A stretch of 64,000 nt of DNA from Novosphingobium aerophilum (lineage in GTDB: Bacteria > Pseudomonadota > Alphaproteobacteria > Sphingomonadales > Sphingomonadaceae): the NCBI RefSeq assembly GCF_014230305.1, contig NZ_JACLAU010000010.1, forward strand, positions 41,324-105,323. The letters are read 5' to 3'. Shown in pieces: positions 54,159-62,608 of the stretch. The notes beneath the pieces are model-generated. The model was given only the letters and a program-made list of their open reading frames with translations, did not search any database and was not told the origin of the DNA. Both the position numbers and the translations under genes were made by a program. Every line of letters begins with the position of its first letter. Position 1 is the first letter of the stretch.

Positions 54159-54403
54159 TCCGGTGACCCGGGCGCCCCCAGGCGCGCGGCCAGCCAGCAA
54201 CGGATCGCTCCGGCCAGCCCCGGCGGGGTCGGAGCGGTGATCCGCTCGGCATCGATGCGCCCGACCAGGGCATTCACCGGGACCCCCTCGGCCTCTGCCG
54301 CCGCGACCAGCATGGACCAGAACAGCGGCTCGAGGCTGATCGAGGTCTTGTGCCCGGCAATCTCGACCGAGCGCTTGACCGGGGGATGGTAGGGTGAGGC
54401 CAT
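54152..54403 (-). CDS. Ribbon-helix-helix (RHH_4-type) protein
   Basis: An 83-aa protein of the PF13467-like group. The RHH core is visible: strand SVEIAGHKTSISLEPLFWSM, then helices MLVAAAEAEGVPVNALVGRI and a GLAGAIRCWLAARL helix. Proteins of this group bind DNA as dimers or act as small antitoxin-like regulators; no toxin partner is adjacent. The start ATG is at 54403, with GTGAGG upstream. It converges on the small stress protein with a 7-bp overlap and is divergent from the LuxR-HTH gene (63 bp). Confidence 0.82.
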   Translation of the reverse strand: MASPYHPPVKRSVEIAGHKTSISLEPLFWSMLVAAAEAEGVPVNALVGRIDAERITAPTPPGLAGAIRCWLAARLGAPGSPDQ

Positions 54404-54466
54404 GTCCCGGCAGATACGAATTATTCGGGGTGGCCGGCAAGGGCGTCGGATTCTAGAGCCGTGGCC

Positions 54467-55306
54467 ATGACCGACGGCTTTCGCGCGCTCACCGCCAAGG
54501 AGAAGCAGACCCTGCAGCTCCTGCTCGCCGGCCACGATGCCAAGTCGATCGCGCGGCACCTGGGCCTGTCGGTCCACACCATCCACGAACGCCTGCGCGA
54601 GGCGCGGCGCAAGCTGGGCACGGCCAGCAGTCGCGAGGCGGCCCGCCTGCTCCGCGAATTCGAGCAGGGTGACACGGGCCTGCCGGCACCCCCCCAATCG
54701 TTGGGGGACAAAGCGATCGGGGATGCCGCCGTCCGTGATCCGGTCCAGCCCGTCCGGCAACCAGCGGAAGGCCCCGGCAGTGATCGCCGGGTCGGCTGGA
54801 TTGGCGGAGGAGTTGTCATGATCATCAGCCTGGCCGGTTTGGCCCTGTCCGCGCTGTCGGGACAGGATATCGCACCCGTCGCACCGGCGGCCCCCGCCGC
54901 CCCGGTTGCGCCTACCGCCCCCGTCGCGCCCGCGGCCCCCGTCGCCGCCCCCGCGCCGGTCATCCGCACGGCCGCAGCGGAGGCGGCCGCGGTGGAGTCC
55001 GCGCGGCGCGTCCTCGCGCTGATCGACCGTGATGACTGGCGCGCCAGTTGGCAGGCGGCCCATCGGTCGTTCCAGCTCCAGAACACGGTGGAATGGTGGG
55101 CCCAGGCCTCGCGCCAGGTGCGGGGTCGGGTCGGCACCGCGCAGTCCCGCGAATGGCTGCGCGCAGAGTTCACCCCGGCGCCGCCTGCCGGGTACTGGGC
55201 GGTGAGCTTCCGGACGCGCTACAGCATCACGGGCGAGGCGACCGAGACCCTGCAGATGGCCTACCAGGACGGCACCTGGAAAATGGCCGGGATCACGATC
55301 GACTGA
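54467..55306 (+). CDS. Membrane-anchored LuxR-type HTH protein with DUF4019 domain
   Basis: A 279-aa protein with an unusual layout. Residues 8-52 are a GerE/LuxR helix-turn-helix (LTAKEKQTLQLLLAGHDAKS, then SVHTIHERLREARRKLG). One transmembrane helix spans about 110-130 (GWIGGGVVMIISLAGLALSA). A linker of APVAP-type repeats (135-165) leads to a DUF4019-like C-terminal domain outside the membrane (ALIDRDDWRASWQAAHRSFQ, RTRYSITGEATETLQMAYQD). The topology suggests a one-component regulator that senses the periplasm while its HTH contacts DNA inside. A GTG six bases upstream (54461) is an alternative start. The sensed signal is unknown. Confidence 0.85.
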   Translation: MTDGFRALTAKEKQTLQLLLAGHDAKSIARHLGLSVHTIHERLREARRKLGTASSREAARLLREFEQGDTGLPAPPQSLGDKAIGDAAVRDPVQPVRQPAEGPGSDRRVGWIGGGVVMIISLAGLALSALSGQDIAPVAPAAPAAPVAPTAPVAPAAPVAAPAPVIRTAAAEAAAVESARRVLALIDRDDWRASWQAAHRSFQLQNTVEWWAQASRQVRGRVGTAQSREWLRAEFTPAPPAGYWAVSFRTRYSITGEATETLQMAYQDGTWKMAGITID

Positions 55307-55367
55307 TCGCGCCTTCCGCCGGATGACGCAGGATGCCCGCGGCCGTCAGGCGGCGGGCATGCCCGGC

Positions 55368-56090
55368 TCAGTACATGTGCTGCCCGCCGTTGATCGACAT
55401 GGTCGATCCGGTGATGAACGCCGCCTCTTCCGAGGCGAGGAAGGCCACCCCGCGGGCAATCTCGTCCGCATGACCAAGCCGGCCGACCGGAATCTTGGCG
55501 ATGATCTTCTCGAGCACCGGGGCGGGCACCGCCGCGACCATGTCGGTGTCGATATAGCCCGGCGCGATCGCGTTCACGGTCACCCCGTACTTGGCGCCTT
55601 CCTGCGCCAGGGCCTTGGTGAAGCCGTGGATACCGCTCTTGGCCGCGGCATAGTTGACCTGGCCGTACTGGCCGGCCTGGCCATTGATCGATCCGATGTT
55701 GACGATCCGGCCCCAGCCGCGCTCGCGCATGCCGGGGAAGGTCGCCTTGGCCATGTTGAAGCAGCCGCCGAGGTTGATCCGCATCACCTCGTTCCAGTCC
55801 TCGAAGCTCATCTTGTGGAGCACGCCGTCGCGGGTGATGCCGGCATTGTTGACCACGATGTCGATCGGGCCCAGGTCCGCCGCGATCTGGGCGCAGCCGG
55901 CCAGGGTGGCCTCGTGATCGCCCACGTCGAAACGGTAGGCCGGAATGCCGGTCTCGGCGGTGAAAGCGTCGGCTGCCGCGCTGTTGCCGGCATAGTTGGC
56001 GGCGACCTTGACCCCCTGCGCCTGCAGCGCAAGGCAGATCGCCTTGCCGATCCCGCGGGTTCCGCCGGTTACGATTGCCACACGTGCCAT
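55368..56090 (-). CDS. phaB: Acetoacetyl-CoA reductase
   Basis: A 240-aa NADPH-dependent SDR that reduces acetoacetyl-CoA to (R)-3-hydroxybutyryl-CoA for polyhydroxybutyrate. The Rossmann loop is VTGGTRGIGKAI. NNAGITRDGVLHKMSFEDWN is distinctive of PhaB, and the catalytic serine-tyrosine-lysine is in IGSINGQAGQYGQVNYAAAK. The C-terminal ITGSTMSINGGQHMY is also PhaB-like. phaA and phaC are not adjacent. A promoter-like pair lies upstream at 56142-56169. Confidence 0.94.
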   Translation of the reverse strand: MARVAIVTGGTRGIGKAICLALQAQGVKVAANYAGNSAAADAFTAETGIPAYRFDVGDHEATLAGCAQIAADLGPIDIVVNNAGITRDGVLHKMSFEDWNEVMRINLGGCFNMAKATFPGMRERGWGRIVNIGSINGQAGQYGQVNYAAAKSGIHGFTKALAQEGAKYGVTVNAIAPGYIDTDMVAAVPAPVLEKIIAKIPVGRLGHADEIARGVAFLASEEAAFITGSTMSINGGQHMY

Positions 56091-56141
56091 GCAGGAACTC
56101 CTTCGCCCATTGCGTCACGGCCCATCGGAAGGCCTGCCAAC

Positions 56142-56169
56142 ACGTTACGAAACCGCGCGCATTGCACAA
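56142..56169 (-). promoter_or_regulatory. Putative phaB promoter
   Basis: On the minus strand TTGTGC (56169-56164) and TAACGT (56147-56142) have a 16-bp spacer, about 50 bp before phaB. Weak consensus; position is suitable. Confidence 0.3.
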
Positions 56170-56205
56170 GTTGTGAATGCGTATTCAGGACGAAAGTATG
56201 AGAAA

Positions 56206-56233
56206 CATCCTTCGGGGTGTGACCGAAGGGATG
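56206..56233 (-). terminator. Terminator for the exported barrel-like protein gene
   Basis: On the minus strand CATCCCTTCGG pairs with CCGAAGGATG (one bulged base) and is followed by TTTCTC, 13 bp beyond the stop at 56246. Confidence 0.55.
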
Positions 56234-56245
56234 CGCCGGACGACT

Positions 56246-57022
56246 TCAGAAGCGGAACTGGGTCCCGACGTAGACCGCCTGGGCATCCTTCTGGCCATCG
56301 GGCACGACCGTGACCAGCCGGTCACGATCCTGCGAGTACCGCACCCCGGCCGTCACATCGATGTTGCGGGTCAGGCGATAGGACCCGCCGATGTCGACCG
56401 ACTGTTCGCCGCTGCCTTCCAGCGTGCGCGGCGCGCGGCCGGTCTTCTCGCGCTGGTCGAGCGCAAGGCGGGCGGCCAGGCGCGAGGGTTCCTCGGGCGC
56501 ACCGGTCGTGGCCTTGGGGCCAAGCTTGAAGGCCGACAGGTCGGGCGAATCGGCCCGGCGCAGCTCGCCCGGAATGACGAAGTTCTGGAACCCGCGCGAC
56601 AGGCCCAGGCTGTAAGCAGTCGGCGCGATGCGCAGGCGGCCGAGCCCGGCGCCCGCCAGGCCCGATGGCGGGGCCAGCACGGTGATCTCGCCGGCGGCTT
56701 CGGGATCGACCCGCACGGCGACGGTGACCGACCGGTCGGGCCGGGTGGTGTTGCCTGCCGGGGTGAACCGGAACAACTGGCCACGGGTCAGGCCGGGCAC
56801 GGTCATCGGCCGCGCCAGCAGCGGGCTGCCGGTGGCGGGGGGCAGGACCGCCAGGGTCTCGGCCGGTTCGGCCACGGACTGCACGCGGGCATCGAAGCCG
56901 CTGGAGAAGGCCAGGACCGCGCTCGGCAGGGCCAGGCAGACCACCGCGCAAGACAGGAGCACGGCGGGGCTCAGGCCGCCGGCCCGTGCTCTCCGTTCCG
57001 CTCTGCTCCTGATCCGTCGCAT
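56246..57022 (-). CDS. Exported beta-rich protein, possible outer-membrane barrel
   Basis: A 258-aa protein with a basic N-terminus and a signal-like helix (SPAVLLSCAVVCLALPSAVL). The mature chain begins FSSGFDARVQSV, has alternating strands such as SVTVAVRVDPEAAGEITVLA and LRIAPTAYSLGLSRGFQNFV, and ends SYRLTRNIDVTAGVRYSQDR...YVGTQFRF, with the last residue Phe and alternating aromatic/hydrophobic residues as in outer-membrane barrel C-termini. Similar proteins are found in sphingomonads as hypothetical; function unknown. Its own terminator follows. Upstream, 57023-57278 is free of genes and shows no firm signals. Confidence 0.7.
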   Translation of the reverse strand: MRRIRSRAERRARAGGLSPAVLLSCAVVCLALPSAVLAFSSGFDARVQSVAEPAETLAVLPPATGSPLLARPMTVPGLTRGQLFRFTPAGNTTRPDRSVTVAVRVDPEAAGEITVLAPPSGLAGAGLGRLRIAPTAYSLGLSRGFQNFVIPGELRRADSPDLSAFKLGPKATTGAPEEPSRLAARLALDQREKTGRAPRTLEGSGEQSVDIGGSYRLTRNIDVTAGVRYSQDRDRLVTVVPDGQKDAQAVYVGTQFRF

Positions 57023-57278
57023 GGCCCCACTCGTTTCCCGGGCGAATTCCTACCGCCCCAATTCTGAACCCTGCCCAAACGTCTGGCAAGCCCCGACCTT
57101 TGACCCACGACCGTCCCGCCCCGGCGATCGCCCCCGGTTCAGGGCCGGTTCACGGCGCCGCGGCGCATGGCAAGGGGCGGTGCCCGCTTGCGGTTCCTCT
57201 TGTCGCTGCGTCGGTGCGGGCTATAGGAGGTCCGTCAGGCGCGCATGCTGACGGGCCAGAGATTAGGACGACGAGACG

Positions 57279-57770
57279 ATGACCGGCATTGTGGCAGCCC
57301 ATGGTGATACCCCTCGCGGCAAGGCCGCTCACCGCTTCGTCCGCCCGATTGTCACCGCGGCGCTGATCGGGGTGCTGGCAGTCGGGCTTGGCGGGTGCAG
57401 CAAGAAGAGCCGCCCGAAGGCCGATCTCGCCGCCTCGAAGGTCACGACCATCGGCGTCAACTCCTACCTGTGGCGCGCCAGCCTTGACGCGCTGTCGTTC
57501 ATGCCGCTGCTCCAGACCGACAGCGCCGGCGGCGTGATCGTGACCGACTGGTACGCCAACCCGCGCAACCCGGGTGAACGGGTCAAGGTGACCGTGACCA
57601 TCCTCGACCAGGATCTGCGGGCCGATGCCTTGCGCGTCGCTGCCAGCCGCCAGGTCTCGCAGGGCGGGGCCTGGGTCGATGCTCCGGTCCAGGCCGCGAC
57701 GGTGCAGCGCCTGGAAGACATCATCCTGACCAAGGCGCGCGACCTGCGCCGTTCGGGCGTGGGCGGCTGA
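57279..57770 (+). CDS. DUF3576 lipoprotein
   Basis: A 163-aa alphaproteobacterial lipoprotein. A membrane-spanning signal (VTAALIGVLAVGLGGCSKKS) has the lipobox LGGC. The mature domain (GVNSYLWRASLDALSFMPLL, GGVIVTDWYANPRNPGERVKVTVTI) is DUF3576. It is typically the first gene before leuS and lptE in this class, and that order is kept here, which suggests a role in outer-membrane biogenesis, not yet demonstrated to my knowledge. Confidence 0.9.
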   Translation: MTGIVAAHGDTPRGKAAHRFVRPIVTAALIGVLAVGLGGCSKKSRPKADLAASKVTTIGVNSYLWRASLDALSFMPLLQTDSAGGVIVTDWYANPRNPGERVKVTVTILDQDLRADALRVAASRQVSQGGAWVDAPVQAATVQRLEDIILTKARDLRRSGVGG

Positions 57771-57792
57771 TCGCCTCGCCCGCCCGGGGTCC

Positions 57793-57822
57793 CCGCAAGT
57801 CCAGGTTCCGCAAGTCCAGGTT
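57793..57822. repeat. Two exact 15-bp direct repeats before leuS
   Basis: The unit CCGCAAGTCCAGGTT occurs at 57793-57807 and 57808-57822, followed by a degenerate third copy ending in CCAAGTTCCTAGG. It lies in the leader between the DUF3576 gene and leuS. Confidence 0.75.
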
Positions 57823-57904
57823 CCTCGGCGCCAAGTTCCTAGGGGTCGGGTAAACACACGTCAGGCCTCGACAAGCGGGGCCAAGGCGATATGGGATCGG
57901 CGCT

Positions 57905-60463
57905 ATGACAGCCGAAACTTCCGCCGAGCAAAACCCGCCCGCCCCCGAGCGTTTCGATGCCGCCGCCGCCGATGCGCGGTGGCAAGCCGTCTGGGCGGAG
58001 CGCCAGTGCTTCCGGGCCGACGACGCCAGCGCCAAGCCGCGCTCCTTCGTGCTCGAGATGTTTCCCTATCCCTCGGGCCGCATCCACATCGGCCACGTGC
58101 GCAACTACACGATGGGCGACGTGCTCGCCCGGGCCAAGCGGATGCAGGGCTTCGAAGTGCTCCACCCGATGGGCTGGGACGCCTTCGGCATGCCGGCCGA
58201 GAACGCGGCGATGGAAAAGGGCGTCCACCCGGGCGGCTGGACCCGGCAGAACATCGCGACGATGAAGGCCCAGCTCCAGCGGCTGGGCTTCGCGCTCGAC
58301 TGGAGCCGCGAGCTCGCCACCTGCGAGCCGGATTACTACGGCCATGAACAGGCCCTGTTCCTCGATCTCTATGCCGCGGGGCTGGTCTACCGCAAGGAAT
58401 CGGCGGTCAACTGGGATCCGGTCGACATGACCGTGCTGGCCAACGAGCAGGTGATCGACGGGCGCGGCTGGCGCTCCGGCGCGCTGGTGGAAAAGCGCAA
58501 GCTGAACCAGTGGTTCCTCAAGATCACCCAGTTCGCCGACGATCTGCTGACCGGGCTGGGCAGCCTCGACAAGTGGCCCGAGAAGGTCCGCCTGATGCAG
58601 GAGAACTGGATCGGCAAGAGCCAGGGCCTGCAGTTCCGCTTCGACCTGTCGGACGGCGGCACGGTGGAGGTCTACTCGACCCGGCCCGACACGATCTTCG
58701 GCGCCACCTTCGTCGCGGTCGCTGCGGACCACCCGATCGCCCAGGGCGTGGCCGCGGGCAATCCGGCCGCGCAGGACTTCATCGCGCTGTGCAAGCAGGG
58801 CGGCACCACCGCGGCCGAGCTGGAGACGGCGGAGAAGCTCGGCTTCGACACCGGAATCACCGCGAAGCATCCGTTCACCGGCGCCGATCTGCCGGTCTAC
58901 ATCGCCAACTTCGTGCTGATGGATTACGGCACCGGCGCGATCATGGCCGTGCCCGGTCACGATCAGCGCGACTTCGATTTCGCCACCAAGTACGGCCTGC
59001 CCATCATCCGGGTCGTCGCCGCCCATGCCGATGATGCGGATCGGCCCTTTGCCGGCGAGGCCGAGGCGGGCGACGGGGTGATCGTCAACTCCGGCTTCCT
59101 GGACGGGATGACCGTGGCCGAGGGCAAGGCGGCGGTCATCGCCCGGGCCGAGGCCGAGGGCTGGGGCCAGGGCCAGACCGTGTGGCGCCTGCGCGACTGG
59201 GGCGTCAGCCGCCAGCGCTACTGGGGCACCCCGATTCCCTTCATCCACTGCGAGATCTGCGGTGTGGTGCCGGTGCCCAAGAAGCAGCTGCCGGTCACCC
59301 TGCCCGAGGATGTTTCCTTCGACGTCCCCGGCAACCCGCTTGACCGCCATCCCACCTGGAAGCACGTCGATTGCCCGCAGTGCGGCAAGCCGGCGCGGCG
59401 CGAGACCGACACGCTCGACACCTTCGTCGACAGCTCGTGGTACTTCCTGCGTTTCGCCAGCCAGCCCGCCGATCGCCCGTTCGATCCGGCCGAGATCGCG
59501 CGCTGGCTGCCGGTCGAACAGTACATCGGCGGGATCGAGCACGCGATCCTCCACCTGCTCTACGCCCGCTTCTGGACCCGCGCGCTGGCCCACATCGGCC
59601 TGATCGACGTGCAGGAGCCCTTCGCCAGCCTGTTCACGCAGGGCATGGTCACGCACGAGACCTATTCGCGGACCGATCCGGCCAATGGCCAGCCGGTCTG
59701 GTTCGCCCCGGGCGAGGTCGAGCGCGGCGGCGAGGGCGCCGTGCTCAAGGCCGATGGCCAGCCGGTCGAGATCGGCCGCGTGATCAAGATGTCGAAGTCG
59801 AAGAAGAACGTGGTCGATCCCGACGAGATCGTCGCGACCTACGGCGCCGACGCGATCCGCTGGTTCATGCTGTCCGACAGCCCGCCCGAGCGCGACCTGC
59901 CGTGGTCCGAAGCCGGGATCGAGGGCTGCGCGCGCTTCGTCCAGCGGCTGTGGCGCCTGTTCGGCCAGTTCGATGCGGCGGCGACCGGCGAGGACAAGGC
60001 GCTCGCCCGCAAGACTCACCAGACCATCGCCGCCGTGGCGGACGACATTGCCGCGCTCTCGTTCAACAAGGCCGTGGCGCGCATCTATGAACTGACCAAT
60101 GCCACCGAGAAGGCCGCCCCTTCGGCCAGCCGCAGCGCGGCGATCCGCACCCTGCTGCTGCTGGTCGCGCCGATGATGCCGCATCTGGCCGAGGAGGCCT
60201 GGGCGGCCCTGGGGCAGGATGGCCTGATCGCCGAGGCTGCCTGGCCCGCGGTCGATCCCGCGCTGCTGGTCGACGATGAAGTGACCATCGCGGTGCAGGT
60301 CAACGGCAAGCTGCGTGACACGCTGACCGTCGCCAAGGGGCTCGACAAGGCCGCGCTCGAGGCCCTGGCGCTGGCCAGCGGCAAGGTCCAGGCCATGCTT
60401 GCCGGCGCCGCGCCGAAGAAGGTCATTGTCGTTCCGGACCGGCTCGTTAACGTGGTCGCATGA
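57905..60463 (+). CDS. leuS: Leucyl-tRNA synthetase
   Basis: An 852-aa class I synthetase charging tRNA-Leu. HIGH is present as [17 protein letters not shown] as [15 protein letters not shown], and the editing domain has [12 protein letters not shown]. The zinc-like CEICG and CPQCG knuckles are in the insertion near residues 445-500. The C-terminal domain ends with [20 protein letters not shown]. It overlaps lptE by ATGA, the order common in alphaproteobacteria. Confidence 0.98.
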   Translation: MTAETSAEQNPPAPERFDAAAADARWQAVWAERQCFRADDASAKPRSFVLEMFPYPSGRIHIGHVRNYTMGDVLARAKRMQGFEVLHPMGWDAFGMPAENAAMEKGVHPGGWTRQNIATMKAQLQRLGFALDWSRELATCEPDYYGHEQALFLDLYAAGLVYRKESAVNWDPVDMTVLANEQVIDGRGWRSGALVEKRKLNQWFLKITQFADDLLTGLGSLDKWPEKVRLMQENWIGKSQGLQFRFDLSDGGTVEVYSTRPDTIFGATFVAVAADHPIAQGVAAGNPAAQDFIALCKQGGTTAAELETAEKLGFDTGITAKHPFTGADLPVYIANFVLMDYGTGAIMAVPGHDQRDFDFATKYGLPIIRVVAAHADDADRPFAGEAEAGDGVIVNSGFLDGMTVAEGKAAVIARAEAEGWGQGQTVWRLRDWGVSRQRYWGTPIPFIHCEICGVVPVPKKQLPVTLPEDVSFDVPGNPLDRHPTWKHVDCPQCGKPARRETDTLDTFVDSSWYFLRFASQPADRPFDPAEIARWLPVEQYIGGIEHAILHLLYARFWTRALAHIGLIDVQEPFASLFTQGMVTHETYSRTDPANGQPVWFAPGEVERGGEGAVLKADGQPVEIGRVIKMSKSKKNVVDPDEIVATYGADAIRWFMLSDSPPERDLPWSEAGIEGCARFVQRLWRLFGQFDAAATGEDKALARKTHQTIAAVADDIAALSFNKAVARIYELTNATEKAAPSASRSAAIRTLLLLVAPMMPHLAEEAWAALGQDGLIAEAAWPAVDPALLVDDEVTIAVQVNGKLRDTLTVAKGLDKAALEALALASGKVQAMLAGAAPKKVIVVPDRLVNVVA

Positions 60464-60996
60464 TGCGCATCCCCGCCCTGCTGGCTGTTGTCCTCGGTTC
60501 GCTGACCCTGGCCGGCTGCGGGCTCCAGCCGATGTATGCGGCGGCGGGCAGCGGCGCGGTGGCGCGGGGACTGGCGGGAATCGAGGTTCCGGCGATCGAG
60601 GGCAAGGCCGGCTGGCTGGTGCGCAATGCGCTGAACGATCGACTGGCCGCGGCGAATCGGGCCGCGCCGGCCGCACCGCGCTATCGGCTCGACGTCCGGC
60701 TCGATGACCGGCTGGAGGGCTTCGGCCTGCTCTCGGACGACACCATCGGGCGCGAGCGGCGGATCCTGCGGGCGCGTTACCAGCTGGTCGATCTGGCGAG
60801 CGGGGAGATCGTCTATGACGCCACCGCCGGGGCCGATGCCGGGATCGACGTGGTGAGCTCGGAATATGCGACCATCGCCGCCGAGAACACCGCGCTGGAG
60901 AACCTCTCGAAGGAGCTGGCCCAGCGCATCGTTACCGCCGTGGCCTTGCGGCTGCGGGGCGGAGCCCAGCCGGCGACCGCCGTCGCGCCCAAATGA
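60460..60996 (+). CDS. lptE: LPS-assembly lipoprotein LptE
   Basis: A 178-aa outer-membrane lipoprotein that plugs LptD and helps insert lipopolysaccharide. Lipobox LAGC lies at the end of the signal ([20 protein letters not shown]); GLQPMY after the cysteine is a hallmark of alphaproteobacterial LptE. The rest has alternating strands and ends [15 protein letters not shown]. It lies between leuS (ATGA overlap) and holA (ATGA overlap). Confidence 0.9.
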   Translation: MMRIPALLAVVLGSLTLAGCGLQPMYAAAGSGAVARGLAGIEVPAIEGKAGWLVRNALNDRLAAANRAAPAAPRYRLDVRLDDRLEGFGLLSDDTIGRERRILRARYQLVDLASGEIVYDATAGADAGIDVVSSEYATIAAENTALENLSKELAQRIVTAVALRLRGGAQPATAVAPK

Positions 60997-62024
60997 AGGC
61001 CACCCAGAAGGACTTCGCCGCCGTGGTCGCCCGGGCCGCGCGCGAGGCGCGGGTGTTCTTCCTGTGCGGCCAGGACGAGGCTGGCATCCAGGACGGCGCC
61101 GCGCGGATCGTGGCGCTGCTCGACGATCCCGGCGAGCGGATCGAGTTCGCCGGGGCGGACCTGCGTCGTGATCCGGTACGGCTGGGGGACGAGGCGCGGT
61201 CCACGTCCCTGTTCGGCGGGGCCCGGCATATCGTGGTCCGCGCCAGCGGGGACGAAGCGGCCGAGGCCCTGGCCAACCTGCTCGACGGACAGGGCGAGGC
61301 CTGCCCGGTGATCGTGCTGGCCACCAACGCCACCGACAAGAGCAAGACCGCCAAGCTCCTGGCGGACCGTCCGGACGCGCTGGTCGTCACCTTCTGGCCC
61401 CCCGATCTCAAGTCGGTGGCCGGGGCGGTGCGGACCATGGCCGATGCCGCCGGGGTGCGGATCGATGGCGCCATGGCCGAACGGATCGCGCGCGCCGCCG
61501 GGCTCGACACGCGGATCGCGCGCAGCGAGATCGCCAAGCTGGCGCTCTATCTCGATGCCGGGCCCGAAGCGCCGAAATCGGCCGATGCCGCCGCCTTCGA
61601 GGCGATCGGGGCGAGCACCGAGGAGGACGGCTTCATGCCGCTGGTCAACGCCGTGCTCGGCGGCGAGGCCGGCCGCATCCCGGGCGAGCTGCGGCGGATG
61701 CGCGAACTGGGGCTCAACCCGGTGGCCGTGGTGCTGGCGCTGGAACGCCGCGCCGCGCAACTGGCGGCCCTGGCCTCCAAACTGGGACCGCGGAGCGACG
61801 TGCGCCAGGTGATCGAGGCGGAAAAGGCCGCGCGCCGGATCTTCTGGAAGGACGAGCGCGATCTCACCCAGCAACTGAAGCGCTGGCGCGGACGCCGGCT
61901 CGAACGCCTGGTCGCCCGCACCGCCACCCTGCACCGGCAACTCCTGGCCAACAGCCAGAGCGCCGAGCTGTTCCTCGCCCAGGGCCTGGCCGAGATCGGC
62001 CGGGTGGCGGCGGCGAAGGGGTAG
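60993..62024 (+). CDS. holA: DNA polymerase III subunit delta
   Basis: A 343-aa clamp-loader subunit that opens the beta ring. N-terminal VFFLCGQDEAGIQDGAARIV corresponds to the AAA-like domain without a Walker A. The body (FWPPDLKSVAGAVRTMADAA, LDTRIARSEIAKLALYL) and the C-terminal helical collar (LTQQLKRWRGRRLERLVART) match HolA. It overlaps lptE by ATGA and ends the leuS block. Confidence 0.93.
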   Translation: MKATQKDFAAVVARAAREARVFFLCGQDEAGIQDGAARIVALLDDPGERIEFAGADLRRDPVRLGDEARSTSLFGGARHIVVRASGDEAAEALANLLDGQGEACPVIVLATNATDKSKTAKLLADRPDALVVTFWPPDLKSVAGAVRTMADAAGVRIDGAMAERIARAAGLDTRIARSEIAKLALYLDAGPEAPKSADAAAFEAIGASTEEDGFMPLVNAVLGGEAGRIPGELRRMRELGLNPVAVVLALERRAAQLAALASKLGPRSDVRQVIEAEKAARRIFWKDERDLTQQLKRWRGRRLERLVARTATLHRQLLANSQSAELFLAQGLAEIGRVAAAKG

Positions 62025-62096
62025 GGGGCTGTCCCCGCTTGCCCGATGCGCCGGGCGAGATGGATCCCGAGCCACAAGACTAGCGAAGCCAAACAC

Positions 62097-62110
62097 GTTC
62101 AGGATGACGA
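62097..62110. repeat. Partial copy of the CCTGAA-type REP repeat
   Basis: GTTCAGGATGACGA is the inner half of the repeat found complete at 62555, oriented the same way. Together with 62179 it could form a hairpin upstream of the GIY-YIG gene. Confidence 0.5.
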
Positions 62111-62178
62111 GCCTGGAGATACTTGCGCCCAGCACGGAACCTTAGACGTCAACAGTTTGCTCCGAAGCGGACCAAGTT

Positions 62179-62205
62179 CGTCACCCTGAACTTGTTTCAG
62201 GGTCC
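62179..62205. repeat. Left REP-like hairpin repeat of the GIY-YIG unit
   Basis: 27 bp beginning CGTCACCCTGAAC and including the palindrome CCTGAA-CTTGT-TTCAGG. The reverse complement recurs, with 2 mismatches, at 62555-62581 on the other side of the GIY-YIG gene. Such repeats are very frequent in sphingomonads and Caulobacter. Confidence 0.8.
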
Positions 62206-62227
62206 ATGGCCCCCCACGCTCAGGACC

Positions 62228-62563
62228 ATGCGCGACGAACGCCAGCCCTGCGTCTACATCCGGGCCAGCCAGCCACGCGGGACGCTGTACATCGGCGTCA
62301 CCTCCAACCTCCTGAAGCGCCTGTGGCAGCACCGCAACGGCGACACGCCCGGGTTCACCGCAAGGCACCGGGTCCATCACCTCGTCCGGTTCGAGCTGTT
62401 CGGCGACATGGAACGGGCGATCCTGCGGGAAAAGCAGCTTAAGCGCTGGCATCGCCAGTGGAAGATCGGCCTGATCGAGAGCGACAATCCCGATTGGCAT
62501 GATCTGGTGCCAGGACTTGGTTTGCCTCTCAAGGCGCCGCGCGCCGGGAGCTATGGATCCTGA
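62228..62563 (+). CDS. Single-domain GIY-YIG nuclease-like protein
   Basis: A 111-aa protein of the YhbQ/COG2827 type. GIY-YIG elements are CVYIRASQPRGTLYIGVTSN, the arginine helix LLKRLWQHRNG, and the metal-binding glutamate in RAILREKQLKRWHRQWKIGL. The ATG at 62228 is used because the in-frame region further upstream encodes only the repeat. The gene lies between inverted copies of a CCTGAA-type hairpin repeat, and its own TGA stop (62561-62563) is inside the right-hand copy, so gene and repeat form one unit. Role unknown; repeat handling or mobility is an inference. Confidence 0.85.
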   Translation: MRDERQPCVYIRASQPRGTLYIGVTSNLLKRLWQHRNGDTPGFTARHRVHHLVRFELFGDMERAILREKQLKRWHRQWKIGLIESDNPDWHDLVPGLGLPLKAPRAGSYGS

Positions 62564-62581
62564 AACAAGTTCAGGATGACG
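62555..62581. repeat. Right REP-like hairpin repeat of the GIY-YIG unit
   Basis: 27 bp, inverted relative to the copy at 62179 (25 of 27 identical). It contains TCCTGAAACAAGTTCAGGA and the stop codon of the GIY-YIG gene. Confidence 0.8.
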
Positions 62582-62608
62582 GGCAAGGGGAGACGTCGCC
62601 GCCCCCCG

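Noticed and set aside
55333..55360. Hairpin ATGCCCGC/GCGGGCAT after phaB as terminator
   Set aside because: Stem is only 8 bp with a 12-base loop and no T-run on the minus strand; not strong enough to call.
57839..60676. Minus-strand frame of 945 codons
   Set aside because: Antisense of leuS; no recognisable motif and low-complexity composition.
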